A DNA stretch of 64,000 nt from Streptococcus hyointestinalis (GCF_900459405.1 NZ_UHFN01000002.1:124001-188000); one strand, 5' to 3'; counted from the stretch's first letter, positions 16,877 to 26,837 are shown. The notes: generated by a model not told the origin, from the letters alone. Made by a program: numbers and translations.

Positions 16877-18004
16877 TGCTTCTATACTACAAATCACCTA
16901 CATTGCTATTGTGATACCTAACTCCTCTTTAATCTGCTTGATGAGTTCTACTTTTTTCTCTTTAGCTTCTTCTAGGCTTGCTGCATACTTTCTGTAGGTA
17001 CGTCCTTTACGCTCGATAACGACACGATACTGGTCTTTTTTAGCGTTGTAATAGATATTCCTTATCCCTGTACTCTTGTTTGTTTTAAGCGCACCGGTGG
17101 CTTTATTGGACGTTCTAGCAGCCTTTTCTTTAGCTGCTTTGGTGTTCATGTACATGTAGTTGTCAGACTTCATCTCTTTTTTGAGACAGCCACAGGACTT
17201 AATCTCACCGCTAATTACCCTGCCTGCTCGTATCCATTTAGTGACACCACAGGAACATCTAAACTCACCAAGGCGCTCGTGTCCAGTACCCTCACCAATA
17301 GAAAGAAGCGTTAAACTATTGAAGGTCTTACCAATAGCTGCTTCGTAGTCATACCCACGCACCATAAAGTCACCCCCTTCTTCTAATAAATCAATATCAA
17401 TCACTAACTCTTCCTCTTCTTCTGCTAGACCAAGGTGTTTTGCAATAGGATACGGCAAGACATCCCTATAAAAGTCAGGGTAGGCTTTTAAGAGTCGACC
17501 CATCTCATAGAAAACACCAACGGCTGCTTCATAGTCATCAGAGATAGGATAGATAAGTTCTCCAGTCTCTATAGCACAGAAACCACCCTTACTGTAGGTG
17601 ATATAATCATAGAGAGGGGTCACATCTATTACTGTATCAATAGCTATTGTCTGCTTTTTAGAGGTATCTAAAAGATGTGCTAAGCGTGCGTGATGGTTAT
17701 TATTAGCCAACACGAGATTCAGCGGATAGAAGTAAGTGCCTTTGCTTTCTGATACTTCTTCCGATTCCTTATCTTCTACCCCTACAAGACTTTTAACTAA
17801 CAGCACGTAATTCCCCTACCTCTTAGGTGGTGGGATGTAAGGGCTTGGATATGGCATAGGACTCAATGTGTAATCATCGCCCCCAAAAATAGAGGTTAAA
17901 GTATAAGCAGTCAAATTCGTAGGATAGTATCGTCCAAGCGACTTGGAGTATTGAGGCTACTAGAGGTATAATAGTAGTATAAAAAACTTGGGAAGGAGTT
18001 CTGT

Positions 18005-19114
18005 GTGACTGTTAAGCAAAAATCCTATAAATTTCGCTTATATCCCAACCTTGACCAGCGTATCATGTTTGCGAAAACATTCGGTTCATCTCGTGCTATC
18101 TGGAATATGATGCTTGCAGATAAAATCAAGTATTACGAGGAGACTGGTAAAACGCTCAAAAACACACCAGCTCAGTATAAGAAAGAGTTCCCTTGGCTGA
18201 AAGAGGTTGACAGTTTGGCACTTGCCAATGTTCAGCTCAACTTGCAAAAAGCCTATAAATCATTCTTCAACTCTGGATTTGGCTTTCCTAAATTCAAGTC
18301 AAAACGCCACCGTCAGTCTTATCGAACAAATAACCAAAATGGTACAATAGCCGTTTCTGACGGTAAAGTCAAGCTCCCTAAGATTGGTTGGGTTAGATTG
18401 GAACAACATCGTCAAATGATTGGTACAATCAAAAGTGCAACTATCTCCATGACAGAAACTGGAAAGTATTACATTTCTATTCTCTGTGAAAGCGATGTCC
18501 AGCCCCTTCCAAAGACAGGTACTTCTGTTGGTATCGACCTAGGTATTGAAAACTTCGCCATTCTATCCACTGGTGAGAAAATCGGTAATGAGCGGTTTCT
18601 GAAGAACCTGTCTAAGAAGTTGGCTAAGGAACAGAAAATCCTATCTCGTCGTGCCTTGGTTGCTAAAAAGGCAGGAAAGAACTTCTCTGAGAGTGCTAAT
18701 TACCAAAAGCAACGTATCAAGGTTGCTAAAATCCATGAAAAGATTGCCAATAAGCGTAAGGACTTTCTCAATAAGCTCAGTATGGAGATTATCAAGAACC
18801 ACGATATTATCTGTATTGAGGACTTATCGAGTAAAAACCTGATGACTAATCACAAGTTAGCGAAATCTATTGGCGATGTCTCATGGTCTGAATTTGTGAG
18901 AATATTGGAATATAAGGCTGAATGGTACGAGAAACAAGTATCAAAAATCAGTCGTTGGTATCCATCATCTCAACTATGTTCAGATTGCGGTCACAACTCT
19001 GGAAAGAAACCGCTCAATATCCGAAATTGGACTTGCGAGAATTGTGGTTCTCATCATGATAGAGACATCAACGCTAGTATCAATATCCTAAATGAAGGAT
19101 TGAGATTAGCCTAG
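18005..19114 (+). CDS. tnpB: TnpB RNA-guided endonuclease, copy 1
   Basis: 369 residues with the split RuvC nuclease: D178 in '[10 protein letters not shown]', E272 in '[10 protein letters not shown]' and D354 in 'HHDRDINAS'; zinc ribbon C325, C328, C344, C347. TnpB proteins use an RNA from the element's right end to cut DNA next to a short target-adjacent motif and so keep the element at its site. GTG start behind GGAAGGAG. Nearly identical to the gene at 55116-56225; the differences I see are V219G, N226K, F227L and I300M. All catalytic residues are intact. Confidence 0.93.
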   Translation: MTVKQKSYKFRLYPNLDQRIMFAKTFGSSRAIWNMMLADKIKYYEETGKTLKNTPAQYKKEFPWLKEVDSLALANVQLNLQKAYKSFFNSGFGFPKFKSKRHRQSYRTNNQNGTIAVSDGKVKLPKIGWVRLEQHRQMIGTIKSATISMTETGKYYISILCESDVQPLPKTGTSVGIDLGIENFAILSTGEKIGNERFLKNLSKKLAKEQKILSRRALVAKKAGKNFSESANYQKQRIKVAKIHEKIANKRKDFLNKLSMEIIKNHDIICIEDLSSKNLMTNHKLAKSIGDVSWSEFVRILEYKAEWYEKQVSKISRWYPSSQLCSDCGHNSGKKPLNIRNWTCENCGSHHDRDINASINILNEGLRLA

Positions 19115-19258
19115 TCCAAAACAAATAAACCGTAGGAACTACGGGGATAGCTTGGTAAAATAGTGTAACCTCTGTTGGTTAGTCAGCTAATCAATAAGTC
19201 TGCACTCTACCCAAGAAGCCCCTACCTCTTAGCGTATGCGTAGGTAGGGGTGGTTCAC
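19115..19258 (+). ncRNA. Probable omega RNA scaffold of copy 1
   Basis: By family rule the guide RNA spans the tnpB 3' end and the right end, with the guide lying immediately outside. The 144 bp here are almost identical in copy 2 and contain hairpins such as CCGTAGGAACTACGG. The first guide bases would be AAAAAGTGTGTTGGTATAGG at 19259, from the interrupted AP2 gene. Confidence 0.55.
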
Positions 19259-19457
19259 AAAAAGTGTGTTGGTATAGGTTGTTGTTTGCATAATTTCTCT
19301 TTTCTGTTTAATCTGTACTATCTGTATGGTCTGTACCAGCTGTAAAGGTATTATACCATGACACTATAGCTAGCTCCAAAGCAGCTGGCAGTTGGAAAAC
19401 ACTTTCAAAATCAGAAAAAAGAAAAGGCAGTGCTACACCAACACCGCTCTTTAGCGT

Positions 19458-19745
19458 TTATTTATACGCTGGATCTTCAATCACAACATACTGACCATCA
19501 AAACTTGAAAACAATGGGTCAACAATACCCAAGTCTCGTGATTTGTCTTTAGGGATGACAAGCAGGTGACTAACGAAATCACCATCTAGTTCGGAGTAGG
19601 TAAAGGCTACATTACCGTTTTCATATTGGACGATGTTATCCGCTTTACCGTCTAAACTTTTGCTGTTATCTAGAAAATCAGCAAGAACTTTAATCTCTGC
19701 AATCGAAGCTATCTGTGAGCCGCTTACTGTTGTTAAACTATTCAT
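19458..19745 (-). CDS. Hypothetical small protein
   Basis: 95 residues from ATG 19745 ('MNSLTTVSGSQ'); no membrane segment and no recognised domain. Mixed alpha/beta with 'YENGNVAFTYSELDG'. Leftward, isolated between two TnpB elements; ribosome site weak. Function unknown. Confidence 0.5.
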   Translation of the reverse strand: MNSLTTVSGSQIASIAEIKVLADFLDNSKSLDGKADNIVQYENGNVAFTYSELDGDFVSHLLVIPKDKSRDLGIVDPLFSSFDGQYVVIEDPAYK

Positions 19746-19931
19746 TGGATTACTTCTGCTATACAAAATATGTAAAACTGTCTATTCAGTTTTAGAAAAG
19801 ATGTATAGATTTCCTTTCTGTATTTTGTTCACTACCGTCATCGCTGGTATTTCCATATCCACATATTAGGGTAATGACAGTGACCAGCTCTGATAGCTTC
19901 AAAGGGAATAGCCTTCCCTGTTATTCTTTTT

Positions 19932-21092
19932 TTATGCTAGCGCTAACAAATTTAACACTGCGTTATAATCACGGTCTTTAACCGCTCCACATTGATAACA
20001 AATGTATTCATTGTGCTTAGTACCGTGTTTAATGTTCCCTTGTAGGGTAATCTTGTCATCGCCTGTTTTGATGTGACCACAATCCGAACACCTTTGGGTA
20101 CTTGGATAGCTTCTAGGTGCAACAATCAACTCTTTGCCATACCACTCACATTTATAGGTTAACAGTTGTCTAAACCGACCAAATAGTGACCTATGTAGTC
20201 CTTTAGAAGCGACATGAGACATCATCATACCTTTAACATCTAAATCTTCGATGACTAACTTATCATAATCTGTTACCAATTGAGTAGTTAGTTTGTGAAG
20301 AAGGTCTTTCTGGATAGCTGCTACACGGTTATAATCACGTTGTAACTTGGCTTTCGTTTTAACGTAGTTATGACTTTGTGTTGCTTTGATACCATTGACC
20401 TCTCGTTTCTTAGTTAACTGTCTTTGATAATGTTTAATCCGACTATAGAGTTTATCAAGCCTTTTAGGACAGACAATTTGACTGCCGTCTATATAATCAA
20501 TATGGTTGACGTTTAAGTCTATTCCAGTAGAACGTTGGGTCTTTTTCTTGGCTGTCACTGTATCTTTAAGCACTAGGGCAACATGGTATTTATCACCCTC
20601 TTTGAAGAGTGACGCTAATTTAAGCTCACCGCTCAGTCTAGCGTTTTTACTGATAGGAATATCATACCAATCCGTTACCCCTCTTGGTTTATCCAAGCGT
20701 AACATGCCGTTAACCAGTCTGGCTCGGTCTGTTTTAAACCCTTGACGTTTACTTTTTTTAGACTTAAACTGTGGCTTTCCCCAATCTGGTTGTGCTTTAT
20801 TGAAGAAGTTCTCCCATGCCTTTGCTAGATCCGAGATAGCCAATTGAAGACATCGTGCGGATAGATTATATTGCCAATCCGCTTTATTGGCGACTAGTTC
20901 ATCCCTAACCTTACGTTCATTAGGGCGTAGACTATTATCCTCTAAAATAAGAGAACTATTATACATGGTGTTCCATAAAGCTAAGCCTTGATTCCAACAA
21001 TAACGTCTATAGTCACATAAAGCATCAATGACTGTTTTCATCCTAGCATTAGGATAAATCCTAACCAATTCTGTTCGAGTAACCGTCTCCAT
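19932..21092 (-). CDS. tnpB: TnpB RNA-guided endonuclease, divergent type
   Basis: 386 residues, only distantly related to copies 1/2. Catalytic residues are present: D in 'STGIDLNVNHIDY', E in 'KLVIEDLDVKGMMM', D in 'GAVKDRDYNAVLNLL', with the zinc ribbon 'CSDCGH...CYQCGA'. A -10 box TATAAT on the minus strand at about 21185-21190 could drive it. I could not fix the ends of its element, and no partner TnpA is present. It lies between the small hypothetical gene and the NADAR gene. Confidence 0.88.
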   Translation of the reverse strand: METVTRTELVRIYPNARMKTVIDALCDYRRYCWNQGLALWNTMYNSSLILEDNSLRPNERKVRDELVANKADWQYNLSARCLQLAISDLAKAWENFFNKAQPDWGKPQFKSKKSKRQGFKTDRARLVNGMLRLDKPRGVTDWYDIPISKNARLSGELKLASLFKEGDKYHVALVLKDTVTAKKKTQRSTGIDLNVNHIDYIDGSQIVCPKRLDKLYSRIKHYQRQLTKKREVNGIKATQSHNYVKTKAKLQRDYNRVAAIQKDLLHKLTTQLVTDYDKLVIEDLDVKGMMMSHVASKGLHRSLFGRFRQLLTYKCEWYGKELIVAPRSYPSTQRCSDCGHIKTGDDKITLQGNIKHGTKHNEYICYQCGAVKDRDYNAVLNLLALA

Positions 21093-21288
21093 TGTCTAGC
21101 TCACTATCTTTCTGAATTTCTTTAGGTTTCATCATTGTCATTGTGTTCTCTACTTTCTTGCTATAAGGATATTGTGTTACAATATTATACTTTGTTCTAT
21201 ATTTTTAGTAACTGTTTATGCCTCCTCCATGTTGTATTCCCTTTTTCCTACCACTTTGCTAACCTCTACCCCTTTAGAGGGCTGCACC

Positions 21289-21789
21289 TTATCTATTGTG
21301 GTAGTTGTCTCTTATGGCGTGTAGCCACCTTCCTAAATCGTTATCGTGTTTCCACTTGCTGCTATCAAGAACGTCCTTGTGCCAAAACGGTAAACCAATA
21401 CCGATGACATCATCTCCACAATAGACAAGTTCTAGGTCTGTGAACTTATTCAACTCTTCTTTGATGTAAGCATGCTGCTGCTCACGCTCTAAGAGAATGC
21501 TACTAGCAATACTTTCTAAGTCAAGATCTGGACTGGCTTCGCCAATATGGCGTGTAAAGTACCTTTTAGCGCCGTCTATACTATGTTTTGTCAGAAGTTG
21601 CTGTCGCATGCGAGTATTACCTAAATCACAAGCTAGAGCATAACTAAGAGCGTGCCACGCACTGTGAAATGCTTTCTCTTTCCACTGGAACTTAGCAGGC
21701 CATTGAAGCGTTAGGCAGCCACCCCAAAAGTAGAGCGTGTCTCCCTCAATGCGCCCATAAAGATAATCCTTTATAGTATTATCTCGCAT
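21289..21789 (-). CDS. NADAR-family protein
   Basis: 166 residues. 'YFWGGCLTLQWPAKFQWKEKAFHSAWHAL' matches the N-terminal NADAR signature (F-x-G-G...P...F...E/H), and 'DVIGIGLPFWHKDVLDSSKWKHDNDLGRWLHAIRD' matches the C-terminal D-x-x-x-G-x-G-L ... N-x-L-G-x-x-L-x-x-R block. NADAR enzymes act on ADP-ribosyl derivatives, including removal of ADP-ribose from guanine in DNA, and occur as antitoxins or in NAD-linked conflict systems. AGGAG lies 11 bp upstream. No DarT-like toxin is next to it. Last gene of the leftward membrane-protein group. Confidence 0.7.
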   Translation of the reverse strand: MRDNTIKDYLYGRIEGDTLYFWGGCLTLQWPAKFQWKEKAFHSAWHALSYALACDLGNTRMRQQLLTKHSIDGAKRYFTRHIGEASPDLDLESIASSILLEREQQHAYIKEELNKFTDLELVYCGDDVIGIGLPFWHKDVLDSSKWKHDNDLGRWLHAIRDNYHNR

Positions 21790-21972
21790 AGCTGCACTTT
21801 CTCCTTTCTCACAAAACGTGTGCGTGCTAACCTAGTACATCAAGTTAGCCTGCTTAGACGTTCTTCTTTCTTTTCAAAATCAATCAAAGGACCTAATCTT
21901 AAAAGCAATAAGGTTCTTACAGCAAGGATAGGACTTGCACCTATCTGATAAGCTAGCACCTGTGCGTGCTTC

Positions 21973-22677
21973 TTACTTGCTTGACTTGATGGTAGTCGCT
22001 TCTAGTTTTGCTAGAGTGAGCATACCACGCTCTATGGGTTCACTATTGACCTTTTGATGACACTTACTACAGTACAGGTCATGCTCTAAAGGATAGTATT
22101 GCCCACGGTAAAGTACCACGTCCTCATAACCACTAGCTAGTAAAGGAAAATAATGTTTGATAAGAGTATTGAAAGAAGATTGTTCTTCCACAAAAGGTTT
22201 TGCTATATGATCACGATTGTGGTAAAAACCAAGGAAAATGAGCTCATTTCTTTGGTTGAGTAGATAATAACACACATTTTCAATGTTGACTAGGGTACGG
22301 TAGAAACACCTGCTACTACCGCAATAAGGACATATCCTAAAACGCTCGACACGCTTTTTATCTAACCATCTATCGACACGAGACATAATAAAGTGGTCTT
22401 TGTTATTGCCTGTGATAAAGATAAGAGAGGAGAGCACTAGGGCTACATCAGAAAAAGCGTACATCCATTTAAAGTTGATGATCATCAGATAGATGTAATA
22501 GACAAAGAGCAAGTTTAAAAACCAACTGACTGCCGTTAGCATATACCCTACTGTACGGTCTACATACTCTGTCTGCCATACTCGTCTACGTAGCTTGTAG
22601 ATATGAACACAGGACGCAAGACCGAACAGTATGATAGGGTAGATAACGTTAGAGAATACTAAGGATAGTTTAAACAT
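21973..22677 (-). CDS. Membrane protein with cytoplasmic zinc ribbon
   Basis: About 234 residues from ATG 22677 (GAGGAG site 7 bp upstream). Four hydrophobic segments in the first half, then 'RICPYCGSSRCFYR' and 'LYCSKCHQKVNS', two CxxC pairs that probably form one zinc ribbon. The start overlaps the previous gene by 8 bp, so both are made together. Not recognised; the context suggests a cell-envelope component of the conjugation region. Confidence 0.65.
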   Translation of the reverse strand: MFKLSLVFSNVIYPIILFGLASCVHIYKLRRRVWQTEYVDRTVGYMLTAVSWFLNLLFVYYIYLMIINFKWMYAFSDVALVLSSLIFITGNNKDHFIMSRVDRWLDKKRVERFRICPYCGSSRCFYRTLVNIENVCYYLLNQRNELIFLGFYHNRDHIAKPFVEEQSSFNTLIKHYFPLLASGYEDVVLYRGQYYPLEHDLYCSKCHQKVNSEPIERGMLTLAKLEATTIKSSK

Positions 22678-23392
22678 GCTGCTTCTCCTCATCATTGTAA
22701 AAGAGTTTAGGGTCTATCCTGAGTACGCCTAGCTCCTCTGTCATTTTTGGAATAGTGACATCTCTTAATTGCTTACAGTAGTCTACGTTATCAGAATAGA
22801 GCTCAACGACCCTAAAGAGCGCATAACCAAACACATCATTATCACGCACGTCCTCACGGTGCTTTAAGACGTATAAGTCATTCTTTGTCACATCTATTCT
22901 AGCGTAGGTTACTACTTCTTCGCCGTTACGATAAACTACAAACTGGATTCGGTGCTCTTTTGTTTTTAACATAGGCACGCGCATGATATGAGCATCCCCA
23001 TAGCCAATAACTAAAGGATAGGAGAACTCGCTATCTGCTTTATTGTTATAGTGCGTGTTCACTTTGGTTCGGATAACCATATCAAGTTTAGTTAAGTAGT
23101 TCACGCCCTCAAGTGGCATAGCAAAGGGAGAGAGTCCCATACCTACATAAACAACAAATTTAAGCGTGCTAAGAAAGCTATTTACATTTGGGTCTACGAT
23201 ACTTTGTACAAGAAAAACAATTAACCCAGCCAAATAGAGAACAACTATACAAGACAGCGAAAGCCGCATAAAGAGACTACCTTCTCTTGAAAAGTATAAG
23301 TTCCTAAGTGACCACAATCTAAAGTAAATACCAATAAAGAGTGCCACGCACACGTTAAATAGTGAAATCAATACATCAATAAATAAATTCAT
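22670..23392 (-). CDS. Multi-pass membrane protein
   Basis: 240 residues; three hydrophobic segments in the first 100 residues ('VALFIGIYF', 'LSCIVVLYLAGLIVFLV', 'FVVYVGMGLSPFAM') and a soluble C-terminal half. No family recognised. Overlaps the following zinc-ribbon membrane gene, suggesting they form a complex. Confidence 0.65.
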   Translation of the reverse strand: MNLFIDVLISLFNVCVALFIGIYFRLWSLRNLYFSREGSLFMRLSLSCIVVLYLAGLIVFLVQSIVDPNVNSFLSTLKFVVYVGMGLSPFAMPLEGVNYLTKLDMVIRTKVNTHYNNKADSEFSYPLVIGYGDAHIMRVPMLKTKEHRIQFVVYRNGEEVVTYARIDVTKNDLYVLKHREDVRDNDVFGYALFRVVELYSDNVDYCKQLRDVTIPKMTEELGVLRIDPKLFYNDEEKQHV

Positions 23393-23471
23393 AAAACTTC
23401 TTCGTTTTCTCTCTTTCGCTTTTCAAAAATTGTTTACCACTATGATAAACCACGAACATCAAAGTGCGTGC

Positions 23472-24236
23472 TTAACGTCCTGCTACTTCTTTGATAAATT
23501 GGATATTATCTTCTAACACAGAAAACTTTCCTGTCTCTTCATCAAATGTTGCCATCTTGTAGTAAGAAGCACGTCCGCCAGAATAAACTAGTGCAGTACT
23601 CGCTTGCTTAATACCCATCTTCGTTGCAAGTGCGCTGCCACCTTTATCGTCTAAATTGATAAAGACAACTTTCTTTTTTTCTTCAGGTGTTAAATTTTTT
23701 AAAAGAGCAGGAACAGAAACTTTGCACAATGGACATGATGTTTTATAAAAGATATAGACATTGGCTTTATCAGACAACTTGGTCTTACCACTCTCTACAT
23801 CTTTGTACAATTCAACAAGATGAGTTGCACTGGAGAAACGATTAGTGTTTTCATTTTTACTAAGTTGCGTTGTTACCATTTTGTCCGTAAAGGACATTTG
23901 ATTAAATGCTCTTGGGTAAACAAAACCTAAAACCAAAAAGAGGGATGGTATTACATAAAGGATAAACATCTTTAGATCAGATTGAGGAATATCCTCAATG
24001 TTCGCTAACCAAATATAGACTAATGCTAAAAGAAGCAAAATGATGATATAGAGGTAAGTGTAAATAGAGGTTAAGTCTACTGCATAGATGACATGGCGAT
24101 TGACATTCACGACAAACAATAAACCTATGACTAAAACAATAAGCGAGTAAATGAGCCAAGGGCGATACTCGTGAGATTTAAAAATGTGCGTGATGAATCT
24201 TTCTATCTGGGTGTACAGTGATTTTTCTTTTTTCAT
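23472..24236 (-). CDS. Membrane-anchored thioredoxin-fold protein
   Basis: 254 residues: three transmembrane helices (about 30-105), then an extracytoplasmic or cytoplasmic thioredoxin-like domain with 'VYIFYKTSCPLCKVSVPALLK' (C-P-L-C redox site, near residue 165) and 'KVVFINLDDKGGSALATKMGI'. Likely a thiol-disulfide oxidoreductase helping fold secreted parts of the transfer machinery. It lies between two membrane-protein genes in the same direction, with a good AGGAAA site. Confidence 0.75.
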   Translation of the reverse strand: MKKEKSLYTQIERFITHIFKSHEYRPWLIYSLIVLVIGLLFVVNVNRHVIYAVDLTSIYTYLYIIILLLLALVYIWLANIEDIPQSDLKMFILYVIPSLFLVLGFVYPRAFNQMSFTDKMVTTQLSKNENTNRFSSATHLVELYKDVESGKTKLSDKANVYIFYKTSCPLCKVSVPALLKNLTPEEKKKVVFINLDDKGGSALATKMGIKQASTALVYSGGRASYYKMATFDEETGKFSVLEDNIQFIKEVAGR

Positions 24237-24257
24237 GTGTATTTCCTTTTTCCTGTT

Positions 24258-24641
24258 TTAAATGAGACCATAAGTTTTAGAGTAGACGTAAATAAGATAA
24301 AGTCCTACAGCAACTATAATGACAGTTAATACAAACCGCATAAGTCGACCTAAAAGAGATAATCCAAAACTAACAATAAGAGAAACTACCAACCACCGAT
24401 AAGGGCTGTTAGCAAAGAAATCTCTGATGTTATTCATATCGATGAGACGAGGTATCCACGACAAATATTGATTCTGTGATAGAGTCGTTAAGAAATTTTG
24501 TAATTGCTGCGTTTGAGTTGGAATTGCCGCTGCAATTGAATTGCCTATTGCTTTGATATAGGCAAAGACACCTAAGTTATAAATAGCAAGAAGCGACTGG
24601 TAAGGGTAGCGACTAAACGTGCGTTTTAAATAATGTAACAT
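24258..24641 (-). CDS. Small membrane protein of the conjugation region
   Basis: 127 residues with two hydrophobic helices at the C-terminus ('WLVVSLIVSFGLSLLGRLM', 'FVLTVIIVAVGLYLIYVYS') and a Q-rich middle. Possibly a channel subunit. 21 bp upstream of the thioredoxin-like gene. Not recognised. Confidence 0.6.
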   Translation of the reverse strand: MLHYLKRTFSRYPYQSLLAIYNLGVFAYIKAIGNSIAAAIPTQTQQLQNFLTTLSQNQYLSWIPRLIDMNNIRDFFANSPYRWLVVSLIVSFGLSLLGRLMRFVLTVIIVAVGLYLIYVYSKTYGLI

Positions 24642-24688
24642 AACATATACTCTCTTCCTAAATGATTTTCCTTAAGGTTAACAATCTT

Positions 24689-25954
24689 CTATAACCTAAA
24701 ACTTGTAAAGTAGTTATTGTGTGGTAGAGGATAATACTGTGAAGTAACCTCTTTGTCAAAAGCAATAGCAATGTGGTCGTATTGCTCATGGTACTCATTA
24801 TAGAGATTATCTAACCATTTATCGATACCGACTAGCACATAAGGTGAACGGATAACAGGGATTTCTATTTCCTCAAAAAAGTCATTATACACTTTTAGCA
24901 TGACATCAAATGGCGAGTCTTTTTCCGCTTCTACTACATCCAAAACATCATACGGAGCATTTACTAACATATCATTTGTAACAGGAGGAGCTAGCCCTAG
25001 AACGTCTAAAATATAATAAGCAATTTGTGATGTTGCATGTACGCTCGGAGTTGCTAAAACTGATACATCACTTCCTCGTAAAAAGTCATAAAAGGTCTTA
25101 TCTGTCTCCCTGTAAAACTTGCTTTCAATATTCTGGATAAAACGGACAACACGAGGGTTCATTTCATAGTGGTAATCACCCTCTGAATACTTCTTACCAA
25201 GGTTATCAAAAATGAAACATACTCTTGAGTGTTTATAATGCTTTTCGGAAAAGTAAGCTATGATTTTTCCGAGCAGCTGGTAGTGTGCTTCAGTGTTTCT
25301 ATCATACTCTAAATAGAACACCTTACCACAGACAAAGAGCGCTGCGTCAGGTAACAAAGTAATTGCTTTTCGGTTAGAAGGAAAAGCGTACTGGATGTTC
25401 AATTCATCACTTGAAAAATGGCTGCACCTTTGAGTAATTTCAACTGCAATACGTGAAGCATACCTACGTGCGTTAAGGTCGTGGATGTTTACTGTTTTAG
25501 GTTTACCTCCATACAGATTATTTGTCTCAATGCTATATAATGACTTGGGGTATTCTGTCACTTTAGTCAATTCTAACAATGGGGCAAACTTCTTCATAGA
25601 ATTGATAACCCATTTAGCAAAACGACGATTTATGAAGTAAACTGTTTTCTTGCTATCCTTGAATGTAGGGTGTACAGAAATAGGGTATGTGCTATCATCA
25701 CCAACTAGAGAACTAAACCAATTATTGGCTATCTTCTTACCTCTAGTTAGGGACATATAGATATTATCAGCGATCTCTCTATCAAAGAAAGAAAATCTAT
25801 TAAGATGATAAGCTAATAACAACCTCTCTTTAGTAAAATAGACGAACTTTTTGCTTTTTGTGTTTCTCTGGTAATAGTCTATTGTGTTCTTAGGTATTCG
25901 TAGATTTAAAGGTAAATCTAGCCTATTTTGTAGTGAATACTGTTTTTCTTTCAA
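24689..25954 (-). CDS. Replication-relaxation family-like protein
   Basis: 421 residues. An N-terminal winged-helix-like part is followed by a conserved core 'AITLLPDAALFVCGKVFYLEYDRNTE', the D...E-x-D pattern of the replication-relaxation (MobC/relaxosome) family, which has an endonuclease-like fold. Members help open oriT or act next to the relaxase. Start is TTG at 25954 behind AAAGGAG, 7 bp spacing. First gene of the 25954-21289 leftward group. Confidence 0.6.
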   Translation of the reverse strand: MKEKQYSLQNRLDLPLNLRIPKNTIDYYQRNTKSKKFVYFTKERLLLAYHLNRFSFFDREIADNIYMSLTRGKKIANNWFSSLVGDDSTYPISVHPTFKDSKKTVYFINRRFAKWVINSMKKFAPLLELTKVTEYPKSLYSIETNNLYGGKPKTVNIHDLNARRYASRIAVEITQRCSHFSSDELNIQYAFPSNRKAITLLPDAALFVCGKVFYLEYDRNTEAHYQLLGKIIAYFSEKHYKHSRVCFIFDNLGKKYSEGDYHYEMNPRVVRFIQNIESKFYRETDKTFYDFLRGSDVSVLATPSVHATSQIAYYILDVLGLAPPVTNDMLVNAPYDVLDVVEAEKDSPFDVMLKVYNDFFEEIEIPVIRSPYVLVGIDKWLDNLYNEYHEQYDHIAIAFDKEVTSQYYPLPHNNYFTSFRL

Positions 25955-26465
25955 AAAGAAGCTCCTTTCTTTAGTAGGTCTTTGAGAGCTAGAAAATAGG
26001 GGTAAACTTACGGCTCATTTAAATGAGAATAAATACTATTTTTCTTTCTCTTCCGAGAACGGCAATATAAAAGGGATTTAAATACTTATTCAAGCCCCTA
26101 AAACCACCTCTTTTCAGAGACATTTTATCCCTTTTTAAATTCTTATCAAAATTTCCAAATAAAGCGAATTTTGTAACGGTATATCCTATCCTCCTATAAC
26201 CCCTTCATAACAACAATATTTCGTATCTTCTGAAGCTTTTTTCATTCTCAATTAAGAAAATAACACAAAGCGACTATAAGTGCTGCTATACCAGTGTTTC
26301 TGTAACTTAATAGCGTTCATTACTGCTACGAAAGCCATAGGGGATAGATATATTGCGTCAGAACCTTTATATAACCTAGGGTTGAGATGTTTTTTCTAAG
26401 AATCTTCGATTCTCACTAAGTATTTCACGTTTTAGCTTATCACACCTTTACTGTTTTGACTAGGG
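25955..26465. other. Gene-free region between divergent groups, candidate oriT
   Basis: About 510 bp with no gene. AT-rich with a small perfect hairpin AGAATC/GATTCT (26399-26413) and short repeats. It lies beside the replication-relaxation-like gene, a usual location for oriT, but no known nick sequence is recognised. Confidence 0.3.
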
Positions 26466-26504
26466 TATGGTAGTCTATCCAAAATAACGATTCCTTGATA
26501 TACT
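26466..26504 (+). promoter_or_regulatory. Regulon promoter 1
   Basis: TATGGTAGTCTATCC at 26466-26480, then 18 bp, then -10 TATACT at 26499-26504, 38 bp upstream of the next gene. There is no -35 box at the usual place; the motif covers it. Confidence 0.75.
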
Positions 26505-26541
26505 GTAAATGATTATTTTAGAAAAGGAGTGACAATTACTT

Positions 26542-26829
26542 ATGGCAAGTCGTAAAGCAAGTCTTACAGGCTACGATGCAGAAATCGAAAAACTTCAAAA
26601 ACAAATTACAAAAGCCAAAGCTGAAAGGAAGAGATACGAGGATGGTTTAAAACAAGATATTGGTAATCAATACGTTCAACTGCTTCTTTTAGATAACCCT
26701 GATGTTGATATTGAACAGGTTGCTAAAGACATAAAACAGCAAGTTAAAGATAAAAAAGAGCTACTCAAAATAGAAAAGGAGGAAGCAAATAGCGCTGCTA
26801 CTTCTCCAGACCATCAGAAACAAAACTAA
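26542..26829 (+). CDS. Small coiled-coil protein
   Basis: 95 residues, highly charged and almost entirely helical ('YDAEIEKLQKQITKAKAERKRYEDGLKQ'), a probable coiled coil. AAGGAG site. It stands alone on the plus strand between the transfer gene blocks and has a regulon promoter of its own, so it may be a regulator or a relaxosome accessory. No family recognised. Confidence 0.6.
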   Translation: MASRKASLTGYDAEIEKLQKQITKAKAERKRYEDGLKQDIGNQYVQLLLLDNPDVDIEQVAKDIKQQVKDKKELLKIEKEEANSAATSPDHQKQN

Positions 26830-26837
26830 ACAAAAGA

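Larger units (their letters stand above)
17798..19258 (+). mobile_element. IS200/IS605-type TnpB-only element, copy 1
   Basis: 1461 bp, ends fixed by comparison with copy 2 and by exact repair of the interrupted AP2 gene. Inserted 3' of TTTTAAC with no target duplication. The left end has the hairpin ...AGGTGGTGGGATGTAAGGGC; the right end has CCCCTACCT...AGGTAGGGG and finishes GGTTCAC. No TnpA transposase. A conserved promoter region (GTAGGATAGTATCGTCCA..., TATAAT at 17968) precedes tnpB. Confidence 0.88.
16898..19291 (-). pseudogene. AP2-domain protein gene interrupted by a TnpB element
   Basis: The main part (16898-17797) encodes a zinc-binding 'CSCGVTKWIRAGRVISGEIKSCGC' segment and a C-terminal AP2 DNA-binding domain ('STGIRNIYYNAKKDQYRVVIERKGR'), a combination common in phage homing-endonuclease-like proteins. 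Its natural start is missing: the first codons now come from the inserted element. Joining 19291-19259 to 17797 without the element restores ATG CAA ACA ACA ... GTT AAA AGT in one frame behind an AAGAG site, giving a protein starting MQTTTYTNTLFVKSLVG. So the gene was cut after codon 11. A GTG at 17806 could still give an N-terminally altered product. Confidence 0.8.

Noticed and set aside
21921..21981. tRNA-like segment on the minus strand: ATAGG/CCTAT T-arm with 7-nt loop and AGCAAG/CTTGCT acceptor-like ends
   Set aside because: Only 61 nt, no D-arm or anticodon arm can be formed and it overlaps the end of a coding gene; probably chance or a decayed remnant.
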